From assembly GCA_016840085.1 (NCBI GenBank), contig JAEOTA010000075.1:1-43518 (forward strand): a stretch of 43,518 nt of DNA, written 5' to 3'. A program made the position numbers and the translations under genes. The stretch comes from Promethearchaeota archaeon. Its GTDB lineage: Archaea; Asgardarchaeota; Lokiarchaeia; Sigyniarchaeales; SOKP01. Shown piece after piece: positions 17,417 to 26,661 of the stretch. Positions within the stretch are counted from its first letter, which is position 1. Each line of letters opens with the position of its first letter. The notes below the pieces were generated by a model. It had not been told where the DNA came from, made no database searches, and saw only the letters and a program-made list of their open reading frames with translations.

Positions 17417-18916
17417 ATGGAAGATGATATTATTGTAGAAACTACTCATGGGAAGGTACGTGGATACAGTAGAAGAGGAGTCATAAAATTCAAGGGAATC
17501 CCGTATGCAACGCCTCCCATCGGTAATCTTCGTTTTAAGGCTCCCGCGCCAGTAGAACCATGGAGTGATGTACGTGATGCGACAAAATATAGTCCTGTTG
17601 CACCTCAACCACCCTCAGCTCTTGAAGCACTTTTTGGAGAACAAATGCCTCAGAGTGAAGCAGAATGTTTAACATTAAATATATGGACTCCAAGGTTAGA
17701 TAATGGTAAAAGATCTGTTATGTTTTGGATACATGGAGGCGGATTTATTACAGGAAACGGTGCATCTTTAGATGGATCACGCTTAGTCCTAAGGGGAAAT
17801 GTGGTTGTGGTAAGTATCAATTATCGGTTAGGGTATTTAGGTTTTCTTTATATGCCTGAGGTACCTGATACAAACGCTAATGTGGGACTACTTGATATGA
17901 TTGCAGCACTCAAATGGGTAAAAGAGAATATCTCTTTATTTGGAGGTAATCCAAATAATGTCACAATTTTCGGTGAATCAGCAGGTGGTTTTGCAGTATC
18001 GAGTTTACTTGCTATGCCTGCTGCTAAAAGATTATTCCATCGGGCTATTCCACAATCTGGAGCTGCTCATAAGTTAGGCTTTAATCCTATAGCTGGAATA
18101 AAAGTTTATGAGAATTTACTTAAGGATTTAGGACTTAAAAAAGGTGATATAGAAGCATTACGAAAAGTTCCTACCGAGAAGTTTATTGTGCCTCAGGATA
18201 CAATCTTGAGAATCCAGGAGGGTGTATTGAGATTAGGGCCCGTTGTTGATAAAATGACTTTGCCAGATCACCCGCTTGATGCTATAAGAAAGGGTTTTGC
18301 TAAGGATATTGACATATTCATAGGGTCAAATTTAGATGAAAGTAAATTATGGTTAATGTGGACACCTCAAGCGAATGAACTTACAGAAGAGAAATTATTA
18401 CAAAATGTAAATAATCTAATGACTTATTCAAAAAAAGATGAAAAAAAGTCTAAAGAGTTAATAGAAATCTATAGAAAATTAAGAAAAACTCCAAGAAATA
18501 TAATGGACGCAATTTCTACAGATTATATGTTTCGAATTCCTGCAATTCAACTTGCGAAAGCACAATGTGAATATCAACCGAATACTTATATGTATCTATT
18601 TGCATGGAAAAGCCCTATGGAAGGAGGAAAATATGGAGCAGTGCATGCACTTGAGCTTCCATTCGTTTTTGGGCTTCTTGGAAACCAAGATATTGGTTTT
18701 TTTCCGCGTAAGACTGATGAAACACAAAACCTTTCTGAAAAAATGATGGACGCATGGATTTCATTCGCTCATAATGGAAATCCAAATCACAATAATATCC
18801 CTGAGTTGCCTAGTTATGACAAAGAAAAAAGATCTACCATAATATTTGATAAAGAGATTACTATAGAAGAAGATCCTTATAGCAATGAAAGGATGGCGTG
18901 GGATAGTATTTTATAA
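17417..18916 (+). CDS. type-B carboxylesterase
   Basis: The 499-residue protein is a full-length type-B carboxylesterase/lipase. It shows FKGIPYATPP (25-34), the oxyanion HGGGF (106-110), the nucleophile Ser188 in GESAGG, the acid Glu308 in SNLDESK and the catalytic His410 in AVHALELPF. Such enzymes hydrolyse carboxylic esters of varied alcohols. No leader peptide is present, so the enzyme is predicted to be cytoplasmic. It is separated from the propeller gene by 191 bases of AT-rich sequence. It fits a role in releasing an acid for CoA activation. Confidence 0.92.
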   Translation: MEDDIIVETTHGKVRGYSRRGVIKFKGIPYATPPIGNLRFKAPAPVEPWSDVRDATKYSPVAPQPPSALEALFGEQMPQSEAECLTLNIWTPRLDNGKRSVMFWIHGGGFITGNGASLDGSRLVLRGNVVVVSINYRLGYLGFLYMPEVPDTNANVGLLDMIAALKWVKENISLFGGNPNNVTIFGESAGGFAVSSLLAMPAAKRLFHRAIPQSGAAHKLGFNPIAGIKVYENLLKDLGLKKGDIEALRKVPTEKFIVPQDTILRIQEGVLRLGPVVDKMTLPDHPLDAIRKGFAKDIDIFIGSNLDESKLWLMWTPQANELTEEKLLQNVNNLMTYSKKDEKKSKELIEIYRKLRKTPRNIMDAISTDYMFRIPAIQLAKAQCEYQPNTYMYLFAWKSPMEGGKYGAVHALELPFVFGLLGNQDIGFFPRKTDETQNLSEKMMDAWISFAHNGNPNHNNIPELPSYDKEKRSTIIFDKEITIEEDPYSNERMAWDSIL

Positions 18917-18969
18917 ATATTCTGAAACTTTCAAATTAATTATCTATTTTTCTTTTTATTATTTAAATA

Positions 18970-20427
18970 TTAAATTACTCTTCGCCTTTTCCAATCCGCA
19001 TTATCGCTTGTTCTCAAGTACCATCTTAAAAGACGTTCTTTTAAATCTATTTTAGTGCTATTAAATTCAGAATCATCAATTAAATTTTCAAGTTCATTAG
19101 GATCATTAAGTAAATCATATAACTCTTCTTTTCCTTCATCTCTAATAATTAATTTCCATTTTTTTGTTCGTATCATAGCTGAACGTGAAACAGTTGATGG
19201 ATTTTCCTTAGGTATGTTTGTTTTATCAAAATAAATTCCTGCTATGGGAATATCCGAACTTTTAATAGAATCTTCGAAGCATTGGGGTTCTCTAGGGTTA
19301 TATCCCCCCTCTGCAAAGATAGCATCTCTATGTTCAGAAGCCTTATTTTGTAAAAGAGGTATTAAACTCTTACCAAAATGTGTATATAGAGTTTCAACTC
19401 GAGCAATATCCATGATTGTTGGAAATATGTCAATAGACGAAACTAAATTTTCATAAATATTTTTGCTAGTTTTAATTCCAGGAATTTTTATGATTAATGG
19501 GATATTTATTAAACAATCTTGAAAAGCATTAGGCCACTTCTCAGTTAAACCATAATCTCCTGCGAAATCTCCGTGGTCAGCAAAAAAGAGTATAGCGGAG
19601 TTATCATATTCTCCAATCTCTTTTAATTTTGTAATAATTTGTCCGAATTGAAAATCTACTTTTGAAATCATTCCATAATATGTAGCAATGATTTCTTTAT
19701 AATCCTCTTTATTTAATTTATCTAGACCATATCTTTTATACATGAGATGCATAAACTCTGGTTTATCGTTATGCTTAGGAGGAATTAGTGATGGAATACT
19801 TTCTCTGTCATACATAGAAAAATAAGGTTCTTCAACTGTATATGGGGGATGTGGAAAAGCAATTGCAATATAAAGACAAAATGGTTTTTTTAAGTTTGAA
19901 TCCAAGTATTCTAAAGCCTTTTGAACGGTATAATAATCTATATCATTTGCCTCTTCTTGAGTTCTTTCTCCAAAATAAAATGATTTTCTTAAACGATGAT
20001 CTTTTGGAAAGGGATTAATTTTATAACGAGATCTTTTACTAAACAAATCCTTATAAGTGACACTTTCGTTCACACTTAAATTAATCGTCTCTTTATCAAA
20101 TAAATCGTTTCTACCTATCCAAATAACCTCATACCCTTGGTTTTTTAAAAATTTAAATAGATTTTCTTCATGAGGTTGCAATAACTGATAAAGACTCCTA
20201 TGACCATTTGAATGGATATATTGTCCTGTAAAAATACAGCATCGGGATGGTACACAAACAGGATTAACTGTAAAACATTTAGTAAACGCTACACCCTCTT
20301 TAGCAAGTTGATCAATATTGGGAGTTTTGATTATTGGATTTCCTATTCCTTCTAAAGAAACAGTATCTCCTCTCATTTCATCTGGGACAAATATAATAAT
20401 ATTGGGAAGAGCTTTATTTTCTACCAT
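18970..20427 (-). CDS. type-I sulfatase (formylglycine-type)
   Basis: The 485-residue protein has the sulfatase signature CVPSR (58-62), whose Cys is converted to formylglycine, followed by the usual TGQY. The metal-site residues are seen in PDEMRGD (15-21) and ADHGD (283-287), with Lys297 further on. The C-terminal region YDLLNDPNE is typical of the family. Substrates are sulfate esters of sugars, lipids or aromatics; phosphonate or phosphate esters are possible for related enzymes. It lacks a signal peptide, unusual for a sulfatase, and no maturation enzyme (FGE or anSME) is present in the window. It is divergent from the enoyl-CoA hydratase gene. Confidence 0.88.
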   Translation of the reverse strand: MVENKALPNIIIFVPDEMRGDTVSLEGIGNPIIKTPNIDQLAKEGVAFTKCFTVNPVCVPSRCCIFTGQYIHSNGHRSLYQLLQPHEENLFKFLKNQGYEVIWIGRNDLFDKETINLSVNESVTYKDLFSKRSRYKINPFPKDHRLRKSFYFGERTQEEANDIDYYTVQKALEYLDSNLKKPFCLYIAIAFPHPPYTVEEPYFSMYDRESIPSLIPPKHNDKPEFMHLMYKRYGLDKLNKEDYKEIIATYYGMISKVDFQFGQIITKLKEIGEYDNSAILFFADHGDFAGDYGLTEKWPNAFQDCLINIPLIIKIPGIKTSKNIYENLVSSIDIFPTIMDIARVETLYTHFGKSLIPLLQNKASEHRDAIFAEGGYNPREPQCFEDSIKSSDIPIAGIYFDKTNIPKENPSTVSRSAMIRTKKWKLIIRDEGKEELYDLLNDPNELENLIDDSEFNSTKIDLKERLLRWYLRTSDNADWKRRRVI

Positions 20428-20579
20428 ATTTAACTCATTATTTTCAAGAATTAAAAAATTATTAGTTTGATATTTAGAAACTACAATTTTTAAGTTTGCA
20501 AGAATATTAATTAGATTTAACCATTTAAAAAATCTATTTCAAATATTAAAAACTAAATTATCAAGAATTTAAAAAGAAG

Positions 20580-21416
20580 ATGATAAAAATGTCTGAAGAA
20601 AAAAAGTTTGAACATGTTAAAATAGAGAAAGTTGATGAGGGAAATTATGCAGTAGTTTCAATAAATAGACCCGATAAACTGAACGCACTTCAAAATCAAA
20701 CACTTAGAGAAATTGCCGAAGCTTTAGAAACTATAGAAATCGATGAAAAAGTTCGCTGTGTTATTTTACGTGGGGTAAAAGAATATACAAAGAAACCTGC
20801 CTTCTCTGCTGGTGCTGACCTTTCAGCCCGAGGTGGGCCTAAACTCAATATGGAAAATATTAGACATCGCAGTCATGCTATGTATTTGCGACATAAATAT
20901 TATGATTTAATTGAGGAATTTCCAAAACCTCTGATTGCTGCTGTTGATGGATATGCACTAGGAGGAGGATTAGAATTAGTATTAGTATGTGATTTAGTTA
21001 TTGCATCAAAAAAATCAGAGTTTGGCTTCCCTGAGATTAGAAGAGGAATTTTTCCGGGGAACGGGGGAACACAACGGATGATTAGAAACTTAGGAAAAAT
21101 GAGAGTTAATAGAATGATGTACTTTGGGGAACATTTTACTGCTGAAGAAATGTATAGTATGGGATTGGTGTCATTTTTAGTTGATGATGATAAATTTGAG
21201 GAATTTGTGCATGAAAAGGCATCATGGTTAGGGAATGCTGCAACAAATGCTCTATTTGTCATCAAAAAGTGTATCCAATATGGAACTCAAGTACCCCTTA
21301 ATGTTGGCCTTCAATTTGAGCACTGGGCATATGCGTTAAATACTACCTCTAAAGATGTTATTGAGGGCGTAGGTGCCTTTTTACAGAAGAGGGAGCCAAA
21401 ATTTCAAGGCAAATAA
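20580..21416 (+). CDS. enoyl-CoA hydratase (crotonase with full catalytic pair)
   Basis: The 278-residue protein is the one crotonase here with both hydratase glutamates: Glu132 in LGGGLELVL and Glu152 in FPEIRRG (the Glu144 and Glu164 positions of the rat enzyme). The oxyanion motif FSAGADL (75-81) and GNGGTQR complete the site. It should hydrate trans-2-enoyl-CoA to 3-hydroxyacyl-CoA in beta-oxidation. A second in-frame ATG nine bases downstream (20589) may be the true start. A T9 run at 21439-21447 follows the gene. Confidence 0.9.
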   Translation: MIKMSEEKKFEHVKIEKVDEGNYAVVSINRPDKLNALQNQTLREIAEALETIEIDEKVRCVILRGVKEYTKKPAFSAGADLSARGGPKLNMENIRHRSHAMYLRHKYYDLIEEFPKPLIAAVDGYALGGGLELVLVCDLVIASKKSEFGFPEIRRGIFPGNGGTQRMIRNLGKMRVNRMMYFGEHFTAEEMYSMGLVSFLVDDDKFEEFVHEKASWLGNAATNALFVIKKCIQYGTQVPLNVGLQFEHWAYALNTTSKDVIEGVGAFLQKREPKFQGK

Positions 21417-21438
21417 CTATTAAAAGAAACCTATTTTA

Positions 21439-21447
21439 TTTTTTTTT
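21439..21447 (+). terminator. oligo-T terminator after enoyl-CoA hydratase
   Basis: A T9 run starts 22 bases after the stop codon. It is a plausible archaeal terminator between convergent genes. Confidence 0.4.
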
Positions 21448-21522
21448 GTCTTTAAAGATTAATTTATCGAATATAAAAGAAGTTAATGTTAGATTTATTT
21501 AAGAACAATTCAAAACAGTTAA

Positions 21523-22668
21523 TTACAGACAATTATACAATGCTTCCCGAATTCTCATTGAACGGGGATCTCCTGTGAGAGTAACTACCATTTTATTCAT
21601 TACATACGCCCAGCTTAATTTAGCGTCAAGATCCATTGTAACATGTGAGCCCCCCCATCCACCCCAATAAAATGCACGTGGATTTGGGCTTATTGGAATC
21701 TCTTTACAAACAAGACCATAACCTAAACCAAAACGTATAGGTCCACTAAGAACCAAATCAGTACCGTAAGATTGCTCCTCTATAGCTTTCTCAATTGTTT
21801 CTAAAGAGAGTAACTGTATACCATCAAGTTCACCGCCACATGCTAAAGCAGCTGCTATCTTTGCGACTGACCTAGCATTACCATGCCCATTCGAAGCAGG
21901 AATTTCAGCCACACGCCATTCACGTGTTAAAGTCTCTCTGGCTGTTAGTGGAGGATTTAATAATACTTTTAGTGATATTGATTCAGGGTCAATATTACCC
22001 AAATTTTTAAGATCAGGAGGCGGTGGTGGGATTAATTCTCCAACACGGGGATCTTGTTCTTCAGGTAAACCTATATAAAAATCTGCTTTAAGTGGAGTTG
22101 CTACTTCATCTCGAAAAAATATACCGAGACTTTTACCTGTTACTCGGCGGACCAATTCACCTAAAAGATAACCGAAAGTAATTGAATGATAACCGCTTTT
22201 AGTTCCAGGTTCCCACCATGGTTTCTGAGCAGCTAGCATGTTAACAATTTGATCCCAATCATAAAGAGTTTTAGCTTGAATAGATTTATCAAAACCAGGG
22301 AGTCCAGCGGTATGACTAAGAAGATAACGCACAGGTAAGTTTTGCTTACCTGCTTGCCCAAATTCAGGCCAATATTTAGCTACGGGAGCATCTAAATCTA
22401 TAAGTCCTTTATCCACAAGCATAAGAACACATAACGCTGTCATAACTTTTGTAGTCGAATATACATTAACTATAGTATCTTGTTCCCACCGGTGTGTTTG
22501 AGCCTCATCGGAATACCCTGCCCAAATATCAACTACATATTTTCCATTTATCGTGACAGCAAGGGAAGCTCCAACTTCCAAACCTTCTTCAAAATTCATT
22601 TTAAAAGCTTCTTTTACTGGTTCAAATTGCTCTTCACAAAAACCATGAATTTCAATTTTATTTGACAT
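21523..22668 (-). CDS. beta-lactamase-fold serine hydrolase (EstB-like esterase)
   Basis: This class-C-type serine hydrolase has the Ser-x-x-Lys motif STTK (about residues 71-74 from the ATG), a Tyr-x-Ser motif in SGYHS, and WGGWGGSH near the C-terminus in place of the KTG box. The family includes esterases such as EstB and D-aminoacyl hydrolases, and the domain order and length (about 380 aa) fit. I used the ATG at 22668; a GTG at 22677 would add three residues. No signal peptide is seen, which argues for an intracellular esterase and against a periplasmic beta-lactamase. Confidence 0.85.
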   Translation of the reverse strand: MSNKIEIHGFCEEQFEPVKEAFKMNFEEGLEVGASLAVTINGKYVVDIWAGYSDEAQTHRWEQDTIVNVYSTTKVMTALCVLMLVDKGLIDLDAPVAKYWPEFGQAGKQNLPVRYLLSHTAGLPGFDKSIQAKTLYDWDQIVNMLAAQKPWWEPGTKSGYHSITFGYLLGELVRRVTGKSLGIFFRDEVATPLKADFYIGLPEEQDPRVGELIPPPPPDLKNLGNIDPESISLKVLLNPPLTARETLTREWRVAEIPASNGHGNARSVAKIAAALACGGELDGIQLLSLETIEKAIEEQSYGTDLVLSGPIRFGLGYGLVCKEIPISPNPRAFYWGGWGGSHVTMDLDAKLSWAYVMNKMVVTLTGDPRSMRIREALYNCL

Positions 22669-22786
22669 CTTTTTCACTTTAGAATATCATTTTATTACTT
22701 TAACATACTATAAACTAATCTTATAAAAAAAAAATAGTAATTAAATTTAAAATTACTTAATGCTAATTAATAAAAATTCTTACAAA

Positions 22787-23098
22787 TTAGCCCATCCCAA
22801 TGTAACCCATAGCTTCACCTACGGTACTAAAGGTTCTAACTTGATACCTGAAACCTTCAATATCACGAAACTCGGTTAAAAATTGGCTAGCATAATCTAA
22901 AGCTTCTCCTATATCTTCTCGTTTTACTTCATCAACAACCATAACTTCGATTCCTTCTTTGGTTGATGAAACTGCTACTGGGACAATACGTTTGATACTA
23001 GAGATTACAGGATATTTCTGAAGTGTTTCTAAATATCTTTGAGCAACTGTATTTGATTGAGAAGGGGGATACCATGAAAATAATACGATATATGGCAT
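22787..23098 (-). CDS. small uncharacterised alpha/beta protein
   Basis: The 103-residue protein is not recognised. Its strand-helix pattern (MPYIVLFSWYP, VAQRYLETLQKYP, IEVMVVDEV, GEALDYASQFL, RYQVRTFSTVGEAM) suggests a compact ferredoxin-like or dimeric alpha/beta barrel fold. It has no Cys and no membrane segment. It stands alone on the minus strand, between the beta-lactamase-fold gene and a divergent thiolase gene. Confidence 0.65.
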   Translation of the reverse strand: MPYIVLFSWYPPSQSNTVAQRYLETLQKYPVISSIKRIVPVAVSSTKEGIEVMVVDEVKREDIGEALDYASQFLTEFRDIEGFRYQVRTFSTVGEAMGYIGMG

Positions 23099-23388
23099 TG
23101 ATATTTACCTATTTTTAAGTATTAAATTGAATTTCTTAATTGAAATCATAAGAGAGAATTTGAATATCTTTTTAAATTTTACTTTTTTATCAAAATCTTC
23201 TTGATAAATTTGGATAGAGTGAGAAATACTCTAATTTTTTTATTAGAGTCTTTAGTATGAATAATTATCCATTTACATTCGTAAAGTTGATATGGAATTT
23301 TAAAATTCTTAATATAATACTTTTAATTTTTAACTTTGACATAAAATTTCATTAAAAATAAAATAAAGCATAAAAAAGTGAAAAAAAT

Positions 23389-24666
23389 TTGGATTTAAAA
23401 GAAGTATGGTTAATTGATTATGCTCGGACAGCATTTTCTCGATGTAGACCACGAACACCAGAAAGGGATGTTTTTGGCGAACTTAGAGGAGATGAAATAT
23501 TGGCTCAGTTGCTAATGAAATTCTTTGATGAGAAATTAGCAGATAAAGGCATAGAAAAAAAAGATATAGAAGAATCTACTGTTGGAGTCGCAAATGGAAC
23601 ATTAGAAGGTTGGACTTATGGAGGGAGACTTCCCATCTTTATGGCAGGATTTCCAGTAACCACACCTGCATTCTTTATAGATAGACAATGTGGCTCAGCA
23701 GGTTCTGGTATGCATGTAGGAATTATGGAAATTATGACTGGGCATGCGAAATGCACGTTAGCTAATGGATTTGAACATATGGGTCGTGGTAGAGGCAGTG
23801 GAACTAGCCCAAATATGAAGTTGGTGGACAAAAATAGTATATATTATCGTTCTGATATTGATCTGAGAACAACTTTTAATATGCTTCAAACCGCTCAGAA
23901 GTTATATGAAGAAGAAGTACCTACATTTACTAAAGAAGATTTAGATAGGTTTGGAGTAAGAGCCCATAATTTAACAGTTAAAAGTCATGAGGAAAGGTGG
24001 TTTAAAGGTGAAATTATACCTATCGAGGGCCATGTTGAAGGTGATGTTAACACCCCAATGATGGTTGATAGAGATATGAATGCAAGACAGTCAAATATGG
24101 AAGGACATGCAAAATTACCACGATTATCAAGACCCTTTTATTTAGAGAAAAATGGCGGTAAAGAAGGATATGTAAAAAGAGAAGGCACAGAAGAAGGGAT
24201 TATTACTGTTGGAAACTCATCCCCTTTGAATGCAGGAGCCACAACAGCGGTTTGTATGGACGCTAAAGAAGCTGAAAAACGAGGTATTGAGCCAATGGCA
24301 AGAATTGTATCAATTGGTTGGGCAGCAGTAGATCCAACGACAATGGGACGAGGACCAGTTCCTGCTACAAAAAAGGCTTTAGCGGTAGCTGGATTGAAAG
24401 CTGAAGATATTGATTACTGGGAGATTAATGAAGCATTTTGTATTGTAACTCTAAATTGTATGGATAAATTTGATTTACCTTGGGACATAGTGAATATTAT
24501 GGGCGGGTCGACTGCTATCGGACATCCTCTTGGGAGTACTATGATCCGACTTACTGGAACTTTAGCAAGAATATTAAAGGATAAGAAAGCTAAATACGGT
24601 GTTGCTAATGCTTGTTGCGGTGGTGGCCAAGGAGTTGCAACAGTTATAGAAAATCTAGATGCTTAA
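23389..24666 (+). CDS. thiolase (acyl-CoA acetyltransferase), active site intact
   Basis: The 425-residue protein is a thiolase with nucleophile Cys101 in DRQCGSAGSG, NEAF at 347-350, His379 in GHPLG and the second Cys (409-410) in CCGGGQG. The start is a TTG at 23389: the frame is closed by a TAA 18 bases upstream with no ATG or GTG between, and the N-terminus aligns with the paralogue at 34254 (DYVRTPFSRSRPR). It should cleave 3-ketoacyl-CoA, or condense acetyl-CoA in reverse. The next genes encode two SDRs, an MBL hydrolase and a hydratase 2, giving a beta-oxidation block. Confidence 0.93.
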   Translation: MDLKEVWLIDYARTAFSRCRPRTPERDVFGELRGDEILAQLLMKFFDEKLADKGIEKKDIEESTVGVANGTLEGWTYGGRLPIFMAGFPVTTPAFFIDRQCGSAGSGMHVGIMEIMTGHAKCTLANGFEHMGRGRGSGTSPNMKLVDKNSIYYRSDIDLRTTFNMLQTAQKLYEEEVPTFTKEDLDRFGVRAHNLTVKSHEERWFKGEIIPIEGHVEGDVNTPMMVDRDMNARQSNMEGHAKLPRLSRPFYLEKNGGKEGYVKREGTEEGIITVGNSSPLNAGATTAVCMDAKEAEKRGIEPMARIVSIGWAAVDPTTMGRGPVPATKKALAVAGLKAEDIDYWEINEAFCIVTLNCMDKFDLPWDIVNIMGGSTAIGHPLGSTMIRLTGTLARILKDKKAKYGVANACCGGGQGVATVIENLDA

Positions 24667-24704
24667 TCTATTTTCTTTTATTTTTTGAGTTAAAACATAC
24701 AATA

Positions 24705-24714
24705 TTTTTTTTTT
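24705..24714 (+). terminator. oligo-T terminator after thiolase
   Basis: A T10 run, with a second T-rich stretch at 24671-24686, lies 39 bases after the thiolase stop. It separates the thiolase from the SDR gene that follows. Confidence 0.4.
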
Positions 24715-24750
24715 GATATATCTATATATTTTTTAATATAATCATTAGCT

Positions 24751-24757
24751 AAGGTGA
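24751..24757 (+). promoter_or_regulatory. Shine-Dalgarno AAGGTGA ahead of an apparent ATA start
   Basis: AAGGTGA lies four bases before the ATA at 24762. The same AAGGTGA element precedes the crotonase ATG at 9132. Its position decides the start proposed for the SDR gene. Confidence 0.55.
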
Positions 24758-24761
24758 TTTT

Positions 24762-25562
24762 ATAACACATATAAAAGATTTATTTAAATTAGATGGAAAA
24801 GTTGCTCTTGTTACTGGTGGAGGGAAAGGATTAGGATATTTTTCCACTGAAGGATTAGCTGAAGCAGGTGCACATGTAGCTATTTGTGGAAGAGATATTC
24901 ATGGAAAATTAGATAATGCTATTGAAAAGCTAAAAAAGATAGGGACTGATTGCATATCAATCAAATGTGATGTAACAAGGGAAGATCAAGTAGAACAAAT
25001 GGCAAAAAAAATGAAAGAACATTACGGAAAATGCGATATACTGGTTAATAATGCGGGAATTTCTGATATGGCACAATCTAAAACATATAGTTTAGAGCGA
25101 TGGAAAAGAATTATAAATACAAATATTACGGGGACATTTCTATGTTGTCGAGAAATAGGTAAACTGATGATTAGACAAAAAAATGGAAGTATCATCAACT
25201 TTTCTAGTGAAAATGGACAAGTAGGTTTTTCAAGTGGAATGACTGCTTATGCAACTTCTAAGATAGGAATTATAGGTCTTTCTAGATCTTTAGCCGTTGA
25301 GTGGGGAAAACATAATATTAGAGTAAATGCCATCTTACCAGGCAATATGGAAGAAGGTATGATGGAATTCCTTCAAGATAAAAGTAATCCATTTTATAAG
25401 TTGATGGGGGTTCCTTTGTTGAACCTAATTCCTATGAAACGATTTGGAAATGGAGATGACATTAAAGGAACAATTGTATTTCTAGCTTCGGATGCAAGTA
25501 GTTATATTTCAGGTGCAAAAATCGTTGTTGATGGTGGTTTCACTATTAATGCTGGAATTTAG
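24762..25562 (+). CDS. short-chain dehydrogenase/reductase, likely ATA start codon
   Basis: The full protein would be 266 residues: a typical SDR with N-terminal DLFKLDGKVALVTGGG, the cofactor loop GGGKGLG, NNAG further on, and the catalytic Tyr-x-x-x-Lys in YATSK, ending in VVDGGF. The first in-frame ATG is at 24999, which would remove the whole cofactor-binding strand, so that start cannot be right. Upstream of the conserved region the frame has no ATG, GTG or TTG before a TAA at 24750. The best candidate is ATA at 24762 behind AAGGTGA. A point error or mutation of ATG to ATA is the alternative. Substrate is probably a 3-hydroxyacyl-CoA or related alcohol. Confidence 0.85.
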   Translation: MTHIKDLFKLDGKVALVTGGGKGLGYFSTEGLAEAGAHVAICGRDIHGKLDNAIEKLKKIGTDCISIKCDVTREDQVEQMAKKMKEHYGKCDILVNNAGISDMAQSKTYSLERWKRIINTNITGTFLCCREIGKLMIRQKNGSIINFSSENGQVGFSSGMTAYATSKIGIIGLSRSLAVEWGKHNIRVNAILPGNMEEGMMEFLQDKSNPFYKLMGVPLLNLIPMKRFGNGDDIKGTIVFLASDASSYISGAKIVVDGGFTINAGI

Positions 25563-25642
25563 GTTTTTTAAATATGAAAGATTTAAAGTGTAAGGAAAAT
25601 TTTTTACCTAAATAAAAATATTATATCTATTCGTGAAAAATA

Positions 25643-26581
25643 ATGGGAATGTTAGATGGAAAAGTAGCCATAATTACTGGTGCGGGTCGTGGTGTAGGCC
25701 GCGAAGAAGCATTACTTATGGCTAAAGAAGGTTGTAATTTGATAATTAATGATATTGGCGGTGGTGCAAGTCATTTAGATAAGGATGCCAAAATCGCAGA
25801 TACTGTTGTTGAAGAGTGTAAGGCTCTTGGAGTCAAAGCAATAGCGAATTATGACTCTGTAGTTGATTATAACAAGACAAAAGGCATGATAGATCAAGCA
25901 ATATCAGAATTTGGTAAATTAGATATTGTTGTGAATAATGCTGGTATCTTGAGAGACAGGATGATATTTAATATGGCAGAAGAAGAATTTGATCTTGTTA
26001 TCGCAGTTCATTTAAAAGGAACATTTAATTTAACTAGACATGCAGGTTCTTATTTTAGAGAACAAGGTAAAGCTTTTCCTGATCTAGGAAATTTTGGAAG
26101 AATTATTAATACTGCATCCGATTCTGGGTTATATGGTAATGTTGGTCAATCAAATTATGGCGCTGCTAAATCTGGAATAGCAACTTTCACAGTAATAGTA
26201 TCTCAAGAACTTGCGAAATATGCAACCGTTAACTGCGTAGTTCCAAGTGCGAGAACCCGAATGACAACAGATTTAACTCCAAAAATGGCAAACTTTATGA
26301 AAATGAAAACAAAGGAAGGTTTTGATATTTTTAATCCAGAACATTTTGCTCCTTTAGTAGCATACATCGCTTCTGATGCAGCTAAAGACATTAATGGTGA
26401 AGTTTTTAGAGCTATAGGTGATAAAGTTTGGGTGTATCGTGGTTGGAAAGCTGTAAAGAAAATTTCGAATAATATGCAAACTTTTACCCCTCAAAAATTA
26501 GCTGAACGATTTCCAGAATTAATGAAGGATTTACCTTCTAAAAGAGAAGGTGCTGCTACCCCGGACGAATTAATGGGTTAA
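25643..26581 (+). CDS. MFE-2-type 3-hydroxyacyl-CoA dehydrogenase (SDR)
   Basis: The 312-residue SDR has TGAGRGVGRE (13-22), NNAGILRDRM near 98, a catalytic Ser in NTASDSG and the Tyr-x-x-x-Lys in YGAAK. The NNAGILRD signature and the long insert after the fifth strand resemble the D-specific 3-hydroxyacyl-CoA dehydrogenase domain of peroxisomal multifunctional enzyme 2. A C-terminal extension of about 50 residues follows the SDR core. Together with the hydratase 2 at 27670 it gives the two MFE-2 activities as separate proteins. A second Met at codon 3 is an alternative start. Confidence 0.9.
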   Translation: MGMLDGKVAIITGAGRGVGREEALLMAKEGCNLIINDIGGGASHLDKDAKIADTVVEECKALGVKAIANYDSVVDYNKTKGMIDQAISEFGKLDIVVNNAGILRDRMIFNMAEEEFDLVIAVHLKGTFNLTRHAGSYFREQGKAFPDLGNFGRIINTASDSGLYGNVGQSNYGAAKSGIATFTVIVSQELAKYATVNCVVPSARTRMTTDLTPKMANFMKMKTKEGFDIFNPEHFAPLVAYIASDAAKDINGEVFRAIGDKVWVYRGWKAVKKISNNMQTFTPQKLAERFPELMKDLPSKREGAATPDELMG

Positions 26582-26597
26582 AATTAAAGAATCAAAA

Positions 26598-26610
26598 TTT
26601 TTTCTTTTTT
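26598..26610 (+). terminator. T-rich terminator after the MFE-2-type SDR
   Basis: Two T6 runs separated by a C lie 16 bases after the stop. They are a plausible archaeal terminator. Confidence 0.35.
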
Positions 26611-26661
26611 ATTTTTAAATTTATTAAACCCTATAAAATTAGTGTAATTCAATTCAAAACA

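Noticed and set aside
20900..21265. 121-codon open frame antisense to the enoyl-CoA hydratase
   Set aside because: The opposite frame encodes the catalytic residues of a full crotonase; this is a shadow frame.
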